DNA of 41,292 nt from Rhodococcus yananensis (GTDB taxonomy: Bacteria > Actinomycetota > Actinomycetes > Mycobacteriales > Mycobacteriaceae). The notes below the pieces were generated by a model. The model saw nothing but the letters and a program-made list of their open reading frames with translations. It did not search any database and was not told the origin of the DNA. How positions within the stretch are numbered: position 1 is the stretch's first letter; each line of letters starts with the position of its first letter. Both the position numbers and the translations under genes were made by a program. Shown piece after piece: positions 16,683 to 25,034 of this stretch. The stretch spans positions 1 through 41,292 of the forward strand of contig NZ_JAIYEP010000036.1 of NCBI RefSeq assembly GCF_020515525.1. Reading direction: 5' to 3'.

Positions 16683-17774
16683 ATGGTTGCATCGACCTAT
16701 CCGGTCCAACTCGTCCAGCCCGACGGCCGCCGCGTGCACAATCCCGAGTACAGCGCACTCGTCGCCGACGTCGACGCCGGGTACCTGCGCGATCTCTACC
16801 GCGATCTGGTGATCGTCCGGCGCATCGACACCGAGGCCACCGCGCTGCAGCGGCAAGGTGAGATCGGCCTGTGGGCACCCCTGATCGGGCAGGAGGCCGC
16901 GCAGGTCGGGTCCGCCCGGGCACTGCACCGCGACGACTACGTGTTCACCAGTTACCGCGAGCACGGTGTCGCCTGGTGTCGAGGTGTCGATCCCGCCGAC
17001 ATGACCGCCCTGTGGCGCGGCTGCCGCCATTCCGGCTGGGATCCCGCGACCGTCGGCATCACGAACCCGGCGATCGTGGTGGGCTCGCAGGGGCTGCACG
17101 CCACCGGGTACGCGATGGGCGCCAAACTCGACGGCGCCGACATCGCGACAGTCGCGTACTTCGGCGACGGCGCCACCAGCCAGGGCGACATCTCCGAAGC
17201 CCTCGGCTTCTCCGTCAGCTGGGGTGTCGGGGTCGTGTTCTTCTGCCAGAACAACCACTGGGCGATCAGCGTCCCCACCCACGTGCAGAGCCCGGTGCCG
17301 CTCGCGCAACGCGCCGCGGGATTCGGGATGCCTGCCGTGCAGGTCGACGGCAACGACGTCCTCGCGGTTCTCGCCGTGACGCGGCAGGCCGTCCGCCACG
17401 CCCGCGACGGCGCCGGCCCGTTCTTCGTCGAGGCCCTCACCTACCGGATGGGTCCGCACACCACATCGGACGATCCCACCCGCTACCGCACCGCCGCCGA
17501 CCTCGACGAATGGCGTGTCCGCGATCCCCTCGACCGGCTCCGCCGACTCCTCGGACGAGAGGACCTCGTCGACGACGACTTCCTCACCGACGTGCAGGCG
17601 GCGGCGGACGACGTCGCCGCGCGACTGCGGCGCGCGACGCTCGACCTCCCCGACCCCGACCCCCTGACCCTGTTCGATCACGTCTACGGATCCGACCATC
17701 GGTTGCTGACCGAGGAACGCGACAGCTACGCCGGCTACCTCGCCGGCTTCACCACCGAGGAGGCCGCGCGATGA
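16683..17774 (+). CDS. bkdA: Branched-chain 2-oxoacid dehydrogenase E1 alpha
   Basis: A 363-residue thiamine-diphosphate subunit that decarboxylates 2-oxoacids from valine, leucine and isoleucine. The ThDP motif begins YFGDGATSQGDISEALGFS near residue 160 and ends with the Asn pair in FFCQNNHWA. The phosphorylation-loop-like YRMGPHTTSDDPTRYR and the active-site SYREHGV are present. Its stop overlaps bkdB as ATGA. GAGGTGATCC before ATG gives a weak ribosome site. The order E1a-E1b-E2 matches the mycobacterial pdhABC/bkdABC locus (Rv2497c-Rv2495c), which works on branched-chain substrates. A pyruvate complex is less likely because actinobacteria mostly use AceE for pyruvate. Confidence 0.9.
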   Translation: MVASTYPVQLVQPDGRRVHNPEYSALVADVDAGYLRDLYRDLVIVRRIDTEATALQRQGEIGLWAPLIGQEAAQVGSARALHRDDYVFTSYREHGVAWCRGVDPADMTALWRGCRHSGWDPATVGITNPAIVVGSQGLHATGYAMGAKLDGADIATVAYFGDGATSQGDISEALGFSVSWGVGVVFFCQNNHWAISVPTHVQSPVPLAQRAAGFGMPAVQVDGNDVLAVLAVTRQAVRHARDGAGPFFVEALTYRMGPHTTSDDPTRYRTAADLDEWRVRDPLDRLRRLLGREDLVDDDFLTDVQAAADDVAARLRRATLDLPDPDPLTLFDHVYGSDHRLLTEERDSYAGYLAGFTTEEAAR

Positions 17775-18754
17775 CCACCACCACGATGACGCTCGCCGCC
17801 GCTCTCAACGCCGGTCTGCGCCGGGCACTCGAACACGACCGGAAGGTCGTCGTCATGGGTGAGGACGTCGGCCGGTTGGGCGGTGTCTTCCGCATCACCG
17901 ACACCCTGCAGAAGGACTTCGGTGACGGACGGGTCATCGACACCCCGCTCGCCGAGTCGGGGATCGTCGGCACCGCGTTCGGGATGGCGCTGCGCGGCTA
18001 CCGCCCGGTGTGCGAGATCCAGTTCGACGGTTTCGTGTATCCGGCGTTCGACCAGATCGTCTCGCAGGTCGCGAAGATCCGGTACCGCACGAGCGGTGCC
18101 GTGCAGGCTCCCCTGACCATCCGGATCCCCTACGGTGGCGGAATCGGCGCCGTCGAGCACCATTCCGAATCACCCGAGGTGTACTTCACGCACACCGCGG
18201 GGCTGCGGGTGGTCAGTCCGTCGACCCCGGCCGACGCGTTCGCGATGATCCAGCAGGCCGTCGCGCTCGACGACCCCGTGGTGTTCCTCGAACCGAAACA
18301 CCGCTACTGGGATCGCGGCGAGGTCGACGTCGACGCCGAACCCGATCTGCCGCTGGATCGCGCCCGCGTGGTACGCCCGGGCACCGACGCGACGATCGTC
18401 ACGTTCGGTGCGCTCGTCCCGACGGCGTTGCTCGCCGCCGACATCGCCGCGGAGGAAGGGCATTCGCTCGAGGTGATCGATCTGCGGTCGCTCTCACCCC
18501 TGGATTTCGACACCGTGGAGGAATCCACCCGACGCACCGGCCACCTGATCGTCGCGCAGGAGGCACCCGTCTTCTGCGGTCTCGGCGCGGAGATCGCAGC
18601 GCGCATCACCGAACGCTGCTTCTACCAATTGGAGGCCCCGGTGCTACGCGTCGGCGGATTCGACATCCCCTATCCCCCTGCCAAACTCGAATCCCATCAC
18701 CTGCCCGATCCGGATCGCCTCCTCGACGCCGTCGATCGCAGTCTCGCAGCCTGA
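17771..18754 (+). CDS. bkdB: Branched-chain 2-oxoacid dehydrogenase E1 beta
   Basis: A 327-residue transketolase-like subunit that forms the alpha2-beta2 E1 with BkdA. VVMGEDVGRLGGVFRIT carries the Glu that activates ThDP. DTPLAESGIVGTAFGMAL and EIQFDGFVYPAFDQIVSQ are standard, followed by IRIPYGGGIGAVEHHSESPE. The transketolase C-terminal domain includes VIDLRSLSPLDFDTV and ends near FDIPYPPAKLESHHLPD. The family length is about 325-350. The ATG overlaps the bkdA stop. Confidence 0.92.
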   Translation: MTTTTMTLAAALNAGLRRALEHDRKVVVMGEDVGRLGGVFRITDTLQKDFGDGRVIDTPLAESGIVGTAFGMALRGYRPVCEIQFDGFVYPAFDQIVSQVAKIRYRTSGAVQAPLTIRIPYGGGIGAVEHHSESPEVYFTHTAGLRVVSPSTPADAFAMIQQAVALDDPVVFLEPKHRYWDRGEVDVDAEPDLPLDRARVVRPGTDATIVTFGALVPTALLAADIAAEEGHSLEVIDLRSLSPLDFDTVEESTRRTGHLIVAQEAPVFCGLGAEIAARITERCFYQLEAPVLRVGGFDIPYPPAKLESHHLPDPDRLLDAVDRSLAA

Positions 18755-18786
18755 ACGACGCCCGAGGGGCGGGAAGGAGAGCGCAC

Positions 18787-20058
18787 GTGACAGACAGCGT
18801 CGAGGAGTTCCGGCTGCCCGACCTCGGTGAGGGCCTCACGGACGCGGAGGTGTTGTCGTGGTCGGTGGCCGTCGGCGACCGGGTCGAACTCAACCAGGTG
18901 ATCGGTGAGGTCGAGACGGCCAAGGCCGCGGTGGAACTGCCGTCCCCGTTCGCGGGATCGGTCGTCGAACTGCTCGCCTCCCCCGGCGACACCGTGCCGG
19001 TGGGGGCACCGCTGCTGCGTATCCGGGTGGAGGCGTCCACCGACGGACCGGACCCCGACGAACCGGACTCCGACGAACCTGACTCCGACGGCACCGTCGC
19101 CGAACGGCCACCGCAGGTACTCGTCGGCTACGGCCCGGGTGCGCCGCCGGTGAGCCGACGCGGTCGACGCCGCGACGTCGCGCGACCGGACGCCCCAGCC
19201 TCCCCGCCCGCACGCGCGGACGCCAAACCGGCGGCGCGGCGCGAGGCCGCCGCACGCGGCCTCGATCTCGCCGCGATCACCGGTACCGGTCCGGGGGGTG
19301 TGGTCACCCGCGGTGACGTGCTCGCGCACGCCGCGGTTGCACCCGATGCCGGCGCGGACGAGGTCCGCACCCCGATCCGCGGGGTGCGGAAGCGCACCGC
19401 GGATGCGGTGACCCGCAGCGCGTTCACCGCTCCGCACGCCACCGTCTTCCTGACGTGCGACGCCACCGCGACGGTCGACCTCGTCGGGAGACTGCGGGAG
19501 AGCCCCGCGTTCGCCGGTCGGCACGCCACCCCCCTGACGATCGTCGCTGCCGCGCTGCTGCACGCGGTCGACGAGCAGCCCGCGCTGAACTCGTCGTGGG
19601 ACGACGACGCACAGGAGATCGTCACCCACACGACGGTGCATCTGGGTATCGCGACCGCCACCGACGACGGGTTGAAGGTGCCCGTCGTCCGCGACGCGCA
19701 GGAGCTGTCGTTGCCCGACCTGGCGGGTTCGATCGCGGCGTCGGCCGAGCGTGCCCGCACCGGCGTCGCAGCGCCCGCCGAACTGGTCGGTTCGACGATC
19801 TCGATCACGAACGTCGGGGTGTTCGGCGTAGACGCGGGCACACCGATCCTCAATCCGGGTGAGGCCGCGATCCTGGCGGTGGGTGCGATCGACGACCGGC
19901 CGTGGGTGGTGGACGGGGAACTCACCGTTCGGAAGGTCGTGACGCTGTCGCTGTCGTTCGACCATCGGCTGGTCGACGGGGAACGGGCCGGCCGTGCACT
20001 CGCGTCGCTCGCGTCGACGCTCACCGATCCGGTGCCCGTGTTGTTGTCCGGCACCTGA
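18787..20058 (+). CDS. bkdC: Branched-chain 2-oxoacid dehydrogenase E2 (dihydrolipoyl acyltransferase)
   Basis: A 423-residue transacylase core of the complex. One lipoyl domain occupies residues 6-80, with the lipoylated Lys46 in GEVETAKAAVE. An acidic linker with a tandem EPDSD repeat follows near residues 90-100. The E1/E3-binding domain is near 140-180 (REAAARGLDLAAITGTGPGG). The C-terminal catalytic domain ends with SFDHRLVDG, which carries the catalytic His and Asp. GTG at 18787 has AAGGAG nine bases upstream. No E3 gene is in the operon; the cell's shared lipoamide dehydrogenase would serve. Confidence 0.92.
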   Translation: MTDSVEEFRLPDLGEGLTDAEVLSWSVAVGDRVELNQVIGEVETAKAAVELPSPFAGSVVELLASPGDTVPVGAPLLRIRVEASTDGPDPDEPDSDEPDSDGTVAERPPQVLVGYGPGAPPVSRRGRRRDVARPDAPASPPARADAKPAARREAAARGLDLAAITGTGPGGVVTRGDVLAHAAVAPDAGADEVRTPIRGVRKRTADAVTRSAFTAPHATVFLTCDATATVDLVGRLRESPAFAGRHATPLTIVAAALLHAVDEQPALNSSWDDDAQEIVTHTTVHLGIATATDDGLKVPVVRDAQELSLPDLAGSIAASAERARTGVAAPAELVGSTISITNVGVFGVDAGTPILNPGEAAILAVGAIDDRPWVVDGELTVRKVVTLSLSFDHRLVDGERAGRALASLASTLTDPVPVLLSGT

Positions 20059-20108
20059 CACGGCCCCGGAACACGACGCACCACCGCGAACGCGGCCGTG
20101 TCGCGCGG

Positions 20109-20114
20109 TAGCGT
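20109..20114 (+). promoter_or_regulatory. -10 box before MFS gene
   Basis: TAGCGT, then eight bases and GTG at 20123; consistent with a leaderless or near-leaderless transcript. Confidence 0.35.
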
Positions 20115-20122
20115 CGTGCCGC

Positions 20123-21286
20123 GTGATCGATACCGCCCTCCGCCGGGCCCGCGCCGCTGTGTTCACGGTCTTCGCCGTCAACGGGTTCCTGTTCGCCACG
20201 TGGGTGGTGCACATTCCGGTCGTGCAGGAACGCGTCGGCGTGGGGCACGGTGCACTGGGCACCCTGCTGCTCGCGCTCGCGGTCGGCGCGCTGTGCGGGA
20301 TGCAGGCGACCGGCCCGCTCGCCGACCGATTCGGCAGCGATCGCACGACGCCGGTGTTCGGGGTGCTGCTCGCCGTCGCCGTCGTGGGGCCCGGTCTCGC
20401 CACCGCACCGTGGCAACTCGCGGTGGCGCTGGCGCTGTTCGGGTTCTTCAACGGGGGGCTGGACGTGTCGATGAACTCGCAGGCGGTCGTCGTCGAACAG
20501 CGGTATCGCCGGCCGATCATGGCGGCCTTCCACGGCCTGTTCTCGTTGGGTGGCATCGTCGGTTCGCTGGTGGGTGCAGCCACCCTGGCTGCGGGTGTCT
20601 CCGCCCCGGTGACGCTCGCAGCGGCGGCGACGGTCGGGGTGGTGGCGATCGTCGTGTCGGCGCGGCATCTGGTTCGGGTCGCGCCGACTGCGCACGACAC
20701 CGCGCCGGGACGATTCCTCGACGGCTATTCGCCGCGGGTGCTGCTGCTCGGCGGTATCGCGTTCGCGTTGATGCTGTGCGAGGGCGTCGCGAACGACTGG
20801 AGCACGCTGCAGGTCAAGGAGCATCTGGGTGTCGCGGATTCGGTGGCGGCCCTGGCGTTCGGAGCCTTCTCGGCGACGATGACGTTCGGCCGGTTCGTCG
20901 CCGACCGGATCAGCGCCCGGATCGGCGGGGTCGCGGTGGTGCGGTACGGCGCCGTCGCCGCCGCCGCAGGAATGACCCTGGTGATGGCGTCGCCGTGGCT
21001 TCCGCTGACCTTGGCGGGGTGGGCGTTGTTCGGGTTGGGGCTCTCCGGTGCCGTCCCTCAGTTGTTCACCGCCGCCGGCAACATCACCACCGGCTCTCCG
21101 GGCACGAACATGTCGCGGGTCGTCGGTCTCGGCTATCTGGGGTTCCTCGCCGGTCCCTCGTCGATCGGCTGGGTGTCGGAGTCGACGTCGCTGACCGCGG
21201 CGATGGCGATACCGCTGGGATGTGTGCTGCTCGCGGCCGCGCTCGCTCCAGCCCTCGAACAGACCGTCGAGAGGACCCTCGAATAG
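20123..21286 (+). CDS. MFS transporter
   Basis: A 387-residue integral membrane protein with about 12 hydrophobic segments. The loop between helices 2 and 3 has GPLADRFGSDRTT, a form of the major-facilitator motif A, with a second copy FVADRISARIGG in the C-half. Helix 5 has HGLFSLGGIVGSL, which places it in the YbjJ-like group (MFS family of unknown sugar or drug transporters). The substrate is unknown and no associated enzyme is in the same transcript. GTG was chosen because it follows the -10 box; the ORF extends further upstream over the E2 stop. Confidence 0.82.
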   Translation: MIDTALRRARAAVFTVFAVNGFLFATWVVHIPVVQERVGVGHGALGTLLLALAVGALCGMQATGPLADRFGSDRTTPVFGVLLAVAVVGPGLATAPWQLAVALALFGFFNGGLDVSMNSQAVVVEQRYRRPIMAAFHGLFSLGGIVGSLVGAATLAAGVSAPVTLAAAATVGVVAIVVSARHLVRVAPTAHDTAPGRFLDGYSPRVLLLGGIAFALMLCEGVANDWSTLQVKEHLGVADSVAALAFGAFSATMTFGRFVADRISARIGGVAVVRYGAVAAAAGMTLVMASPWLPLTLAGWALFGLGLSGAVPQLFTAAGNITTGSPGTNMSRVVGLGYLGFLAGPSSIGWVSESTSLTAAMAIPLGCVLLAAALAPALEQTVERTLE

Positions 21287-21289
21287 AAA

Positions 21290-21326
21290 TGTGGATCCGA
21301 GCCCGTGAACCGGGCTCGGATCCACA
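21290..21326. terminator. Strong bidirectional terminator hairpin
   Basis: Sixteen perfect base pairs (21290-21305 with 21311-21326) and a five-base loop TGAAC, between the convergent MFS and pntB genes. Confidence 0.85.
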
Positions 21327-21341
21327 CCGTCTGCGGCGGGT

Positions 21342-22766
21342 CTAGAGGGCCTTGAGCTCCTCGGTGACCTCGGAGACCATCTTCTTCGCGTCACCGAACA
21401 GCATCGACGTCTGATCCAACGTGAACAGCGGGTTCTCGATGCCGGCGTAACCGGAGCTCATCGACCGCTTCATCACGATCACCGACTTCGACTGGTCGAC
21501 GTTGAGGATCGGCATGCCGTAGATCGGGCTCGACGAATCCAGGCGCGCAGCCGGGTTCGTGACGTCGTTGGCACCGATGACGATGGTGACATCCGTGCGA
21601 CCGAACTCGCCGTTGATGTCGTCCATCTCCTTCATCGTGTCGTATTCGACGTCGGCCTCGGCGAGAAGGACGTTCATGTGGCCGGGCATACGACCGGCGA
21701 CCGGGTGGATCGCGTACTTGACCTCGACACCGCGGTCTTCGAGCAGCGCCGCCATCTCCTTGACCGCGTGCTGTGCCTGCGCGACCGCCAGGCCGTAGCC
21801 GGGCACCACGATGACCTGGTTCGCGTACGCCATCTGGATCGCGGCATCGGAGGCGGAGGTCGCCTTGACGGTGCCACCACCGGGTCCGGCCACGGCGCCG
21901 CCGTCGTCGCCGCCACCGAACGCACCGAACACGATCGCCGGGATCGAACGGTTCATGGCCTTGGCCATCAGGTTGGTCAGGATCGTGCCCGAGGCACCGA
22001 CGATCATGCCGGCGACGATCATCGCCTGGTTGTTGAGCGCCAGACCGGCCGCCGCAGCGGACAGACCCGTCAACGCGTTGAGCAGCGAGATCACCACGGG
22101 CATGTCGGCGCCACCGATCGGCAGCACCACGAACAGACCCATCAGGCCGGCGACGACCAGCAGCACACCGATCCACCACGAGGCGAGCGGCTCACCGTCG
22201 GCGTTGATGCCGATGTACACGGCGATCCCGATCGCGGCGAGCACCAGCACGATGTTGGCCAGCTGGAACAGCTTCGCGGCCGACACCAGCTTCTTCTCGA
22301 GGTTCTTGTTGAGCAGTTCCTGCAGCTTGGCGAACGCCACCAGCGAACCCCAGAAGGAGATCGAACCGATGATCGCGGCGAACAGCGAACCGACGATCAT
22401 GGTGACGGTCGGGATCTCGTCGAGCTGGGTGAAGCTCGTCGACTCGAGGTACTCGGCCCACGCGATCAACGCGACGGTGCCACCACCGACACCGTTGAAC
22501 AGGGCGACCAGCTGCGGCATCGCCGTCATCTTGGTCTTCAGTGCCGGCGGCACACCCAGGATCACACCGACGGCAAGACCGCCGATGATCAGTCCCCAGT
22601 GCGAGGTGTCACGGATGTCGATGAGCACCGCGACGACGGCGATGAACATACCGACCGCGGCGATGTAGTTGCCGCGCACGGCGGTCTTCGGCCCGGTCAG
22701 ACCCGACAGGCCGTAGATGAACATCGCGAACGCGATGATGTACAGGACTGAGACGAGGTAACTCAT
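21342..22766 (-). CDS. pntB: NAD(P) transhydrogenase subunit beta
   Basis: A 474-residue subunit of the proton-translocating transhydrogenase, which uses the proton motive force to make NADPH from NADH. The N-terminal two-thirds holds about nine membrane helices. The NADP-binding domain III (last 180 residues) contains VIVVPGYGLAVAQAQHAV, AGRMPGHMNVLLAEADV, and GANDVTNPAARLD, all standard. Its ATG shares one base with the pntAB stop (TGATG), so the three genes are translated together. Confidence 0.95.
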   Translation of the reverse strand: MSYLVSVLYIIAFAMFIYGLSGLTGPKTAVRGNYIAAVGMFIAVVAVLIDIRDTSHWGLIIGGLAVGVILGVPPALKTKMTAMPQLVALFNGVGGGTVALIAWAEYLESTSFTQLDEIPTVTMIVGSLFAAIIGSISFWGSLVAFAKLQELLNKNLEKKLVSAAKLFQLANIVLVLAAIGIAVYIGINADGEPLASWWIGVLLVVAGLMGLFVVLPIGGADMPVVISLLNALTGLSAAAAGLALNNQAMIVAGMIVGASGTILTNLMAKAMNRSIPAIVFGAFGGGDDGGAVAGPGGGTVKATSASDAAIQMAYANQVIVVPGYGLAVAQAQHAVKEMAALLEDRGVEVKYAIHPVAGRMPGHMNVLLAEADVEYDTMKEMDDINGEFGRTDVTIVIGANDVTNPAARLDSSSPIYGMPILNVDQSKSVIVMKRSMSSGYAGIENPLFTLDQTSMLFGDAKKMVSEVTEELKAL

Positions 22767-23086
22767 CAGGCGTCAGCCCCCTTCTTCTCAGTCGCCTTCT
22801 TGGGCTTGAACATCGCCAGCATCCGGTCGGTGACGACGAACCCGCCGATCACGTTCAGGGTGCCGAACACCAACGCGACGAACAGGATGATCTTGATTCC
22901 CCAGTGCGCGTCGGCGGGCAGATGCCCGAGGACGACCAGCGCACCGAGCACGACGATGCCGTGGATGGCGTTGGTACCGGACATCAGCGGCGTGTGCAGC
23001 GTGTTCGGCACCTTGGAGATCACGGCGAACCCGACGAACCCGGCCAGGACCAGGATCGCGATGTTCGCGAGCAGTTCGGTGTACAT
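22766..23086 (-). CDS. pntAB: NAD(P) transhydrogenase subunit alpha part 2
   Basis: A 106-residue membrane subunit equal to the C-terminal membrane part of E. coli PntA. It has three to four hydrophobic helices, beginning LLANIAILVLAGFVGFAVIS, then TPLMSGTNAIHGIVVLGAL, then a helix ending with FVVTDRMLAMFKPKK. A separate PntAB is the arrangement of actinobacteria and Rhodospirillum. The gene abuts the pntAA stop with no gap. Confidence 0.93.
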   Translation of the reverse strand: MYTELLANIAILVLAGFVGFAVISKVPNTLHTPLMSGTNAIHGIVVLGALVVLGHLPADAHWGIKIILFVALVFGTLNVIGGFVVTDRMLAMFKPKKATEKKGADA

Positions 23087-24214
23087 CTAGTCGTTCTCCT
23101 TCGACCGGGTCACGCAGGCACCCGCCAGGATCTCGTCGCTGAAATCCGGTGCGAGCGAACCGCTGTCGTCGAGCAGGAGCTCGATCAGTGCGGACACGTT
23201 CTTCGAGTAGAGCTCGGACGCGTGCTCCGGCATCGTCGCCGGCAGGTTCAGCGGCGAGCAGATCGTCACATCGTGCTTGACGACGGTCTGTCCCGGCTCG
23301 GTCAGCTCGCAGTTGCCGCCGGTCTCACCGGCGAGGTCCACGATCACCGATCCGGGCTTCATGCCCTCGACGGCAGCGGCCGTCACCAGGCGCGGCGCGG
23401 GACGGCCGGGCACCAGCGCGGTCGTGATGACCACGTCGAAGCCCTTGATCGCATCCTCGAGCGCCTGCTGCTGCTGGGCGCGCTCGGCCTCGGTGAGCTC
23501 GCGGGCGTACCCGCCCTCACCGGCCGCGTCGATCCCCAGATCCAGCCACTGCGCACCGACCGAGCGCACCTGATCGGCGACCTCGGGCCGCACGTCGTAT
23601 CCGGTGGTGCGGCCACCGAGCCGCTTCGCCGTGGCCAGCGCCTGCAGTCCCGCGACACCCACACCGAGCACCAGCACCGTCGCCGGCTTCACGGTGCCCG
23701 CCGCGGTGGTCAGCATCGGGAAGAAACGCGTCGACTCGGACGCGGCGACCAGCACGGCCTTGTATCCCGACACGTTCGCCTGCGACGAGAGCGCGTCCAT
23801 GACCTGTGCTCGCGAGATACGCGGAATGGCCTCGACGGCGTACGCCTCCACACCCGCGGCGGTCAGCGCACCGATCTGATTCTCGGCGTTGCGCGGCGCG
23901 AGGAAGCCGATCAGCCGCTGCCCGGCCTTCAGCCGTGCCACCTCGGCGTCGGTCGGCGGCGCGACCTTGACGACGATGTCCGCGGTCCACGCGTCACCGA
24001 TCGTCGCACCGGCCTCCTTGTACGCCCCGTCCGGGATCAGTGCGTCCTGCCCGGCCCCGGATTCGACGATGACGTCGAGTCCCTTGCCGACCATCGACGG
24101 CACGATCTTCGGCACCAGCGCGACCCGCCGTTCGCCGTCGTTCGTCTCACGAACGACGCCGACGGTCGGACGGCGGTGCCCAGTGCTCCCCGTGTTCGAT
24201 CCTTCGGTACTCAA
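23087..24214 (-). CDS. pntAA: NAD(P) transhydrogenase subunit alpha part 1
   Basis: A 375-residue NAD(H)-binding subunit with alanine-dehydrogenase-like fold. VGVVRETNDGERRVALVP is the conserved N-terminal start, and the NAD Rossmann motif is VLVLGVGVAGLQALATAKR near 180. VVITTALVPGRPAPRLV and SVIVDLAGETGGNCELT form the mobile-loop side of the active site. I chose TTG at 24214, giving LSTEGSNTG before the core, because CAGGAGCC lies 8-14 bases upstream. An ATG at 24298 or further up would add residues without family support. The start is the least certain part of the call. Confidence 0.88.
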   Translation of the reverse strand: MSTEGSNTGSTGHRRPTVGVVRETNDGERRVALVPKIVPSMVGKGLDVIVESGAGQDALIPDGAYKEAGATIGDAWTADIVVKVAPPTDAEVARLKAGQRLIGFLAPRNAENQIGALTAAGVEAYAVEAIPRISRAQVMDALSSQANVSGYKAVLVAASESTRFFPMLTTAAGTVKPATVLVLGVGVAGLQALATAKRLGGRTTGYDVRPEVADQVRSVGAQWLDLGIDAAGEGGYARELTEAERAQQQQALEDAIKGFDVVITTALVPGRPAPRLVTAAAVEGMKPGSVIVDLAGETGGNCELTEPGQTVVKHDVTICSPLNLPATMPEHASELYSKNVSALIELLLDDSGSLAPDFSDEILAGACVTRSKEND

Positions 24215-24399
24215 ATTCCCTTGGCTCCTGCATCGAATGAAAGTTGCCGCGCGCGGCGCCGCGATCAGCGGCGAGATGTCATCGTGCCGATCGGCCATGT
24301 CACGGCCGATGCACGTCATGTTTGTACAGCCTTAGGAGACCTACCTGCAGAAACGCTCCGCCGCAAGTCGCCCGATCCGTCTGAATCGAGTCCGAACAG

Positions 24400-24405
24400 T
24401 AAGAT
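24400..24405 (+). promoter_or_regulatory. -10 box before DUF488 gene
   Basis: TAAGAT would start transcription near 24412, leaving a leader of about 70 bases that contains two hairpins. A clear -35 is not seen. Confidence 0.35.
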
Positions 24406-24417
24406 GATTACAGGAAT

Positions 24418-24461
24418 GTGAGGCACCTCACTTCACATCCCCCCTCGCGGGGGGTGTGAAG
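24418..24461 (+). promoter_or_regulatory. Double hairpin in DUF488 leader
   Basis: GTGAGG-CA-CCTCAC (24418-24431) is followed at once by a 13-bp stem, CTTCACA-(T)-CCCCCC with GGGGGGTGTGAAG (24431-24461), loop TCGC, then GTTTTC. The second stem plus short T-run looks like an intrinsic terminator or attenuator. The ribosome site GGAGGAGG follows at 24471. Confidence 0.45.
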
Positions 24462-24482
24462 TTTTCATGCGGAGGAGGCATC

Positions 24483-24845
24483 ATGGCGGGTCGCGCAGTG
24501 ACGATCGAACGGGTCTACGACCATCCCGGGAAAGAAGACGCAGTCCGAGTGCTCGTGGACAGGCTGTGGCCCCGGGGGCTACGCAAGGACGCGTTCCACT
24601 ACGACGACTGGGCGAAGGATCTCGCGCCGTCGACGGACCTGCGGAAGTGGTACTCGCACGACACCGCGCTGTTCTCCGAGTTCCGGCAGCGATACCTCAC
24701 CGAACTCGAATCCCCCGACGGTCGCGCCGCCGTGGCCCGGCTCGACGACCTCGCCGACGGACGTCCCCTCGTCCTGCTCACCGCGACCCGCGACGTCACG
24801 CACAGCGGCGCCCAGGTACTCGCCGACCACCTGCGGGAGGTGTAG
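24483..24845 (+). CDS. DUF488 family protein
   Basis: A 120-residue protein of the DUF488 (YeaO-type) family. Conserved stretches are VDRLWPRGLRKD, DWAKDLAPSTDLRKWY and the C-terminal LLTATRDVTHSGAQVLADHL. Some members have been linked to metal or heme stress, but no reaction is established. It has no signal peptide. ATG at 24483 is chosen for GGAGGAGG five bases upstream; an in-frame GTG at 24456 would start inside the hairpin. Confidence 0.85.
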   Translation: MAGRAVTIERVYDHPGKEDAVRVLVDRLWPRGLRKDAFHYDDWAKDLAPSTDLRKWYSHDTALFSEFRQRYLTELESPDGRAAVARLDDLADGRPLVLLTATRDVTHSGAQVLADHLREV

Positions 24846-24852
24846 GACCCCC

Positions 24853-24996
24853 GTGATGGACACCGACGATCTCGGTGGCGATCCCGTCTGTTGGCTCGAC
24901 CGGGTCTGCCCCGACTGCGGACTGTTCCTCGACGACCTGTCCGCCCCCTGCCCGCGCTGCGGACACCCAGCGGACGACGACGCCCCGCCACGGTGA
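24853..24996 (+). CDS. Small zinc-ribbon protein
   Basis: A 46-47-residue protein too short for usual ORF cut-offs. From the ATG at 24856 it has CPDCG at residues 18-22 and CPRCGH at 32-37, a four-Cys zinc ribbon, with an acidic tail. GTG at 24853 is an alternative start one codon upstream. It begins seven bases after the DUF488 stop with no ribosome site of its own, so it would be made by coupled translation. Double CxxC spacing and good codon use argue that it is real. Function unknown; such ribbons often bind nucleic acid or a partner protein. Confidence 0.6.
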   Translation: MMDTDDLGGDPVCWLDRVCPDCGLFLDDLSAPCPRCGHPADDDAPPR

Positions 24997-25022
24997 CGGC
25001 GGGGAGGCGTGCCGGGCGGGGA

Positions 25023-25028
25023 TACAGT
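25023..25028 (+). promoter_or_regulatory. -10 box, leaderless HIT gene start
   Basis: TACAGT, six bases, then ATG at 25035. Confidence 0.5.
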
Positions 25029-25034
25029 GGATCG

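Noticed and set aside
20057-20102. Nine-bp stem with a 28-base loop after the E2 stop as a terminator
   Set aside because: The loop is long and there is no T-run; kept out as too weak.
24333-24347. TTAGGAGACCTAC near the pntAA promoter as an IdeR/DtxR site
   Set aside because: Arms are too close together and one base is wrong compared with the 19-base consensus.
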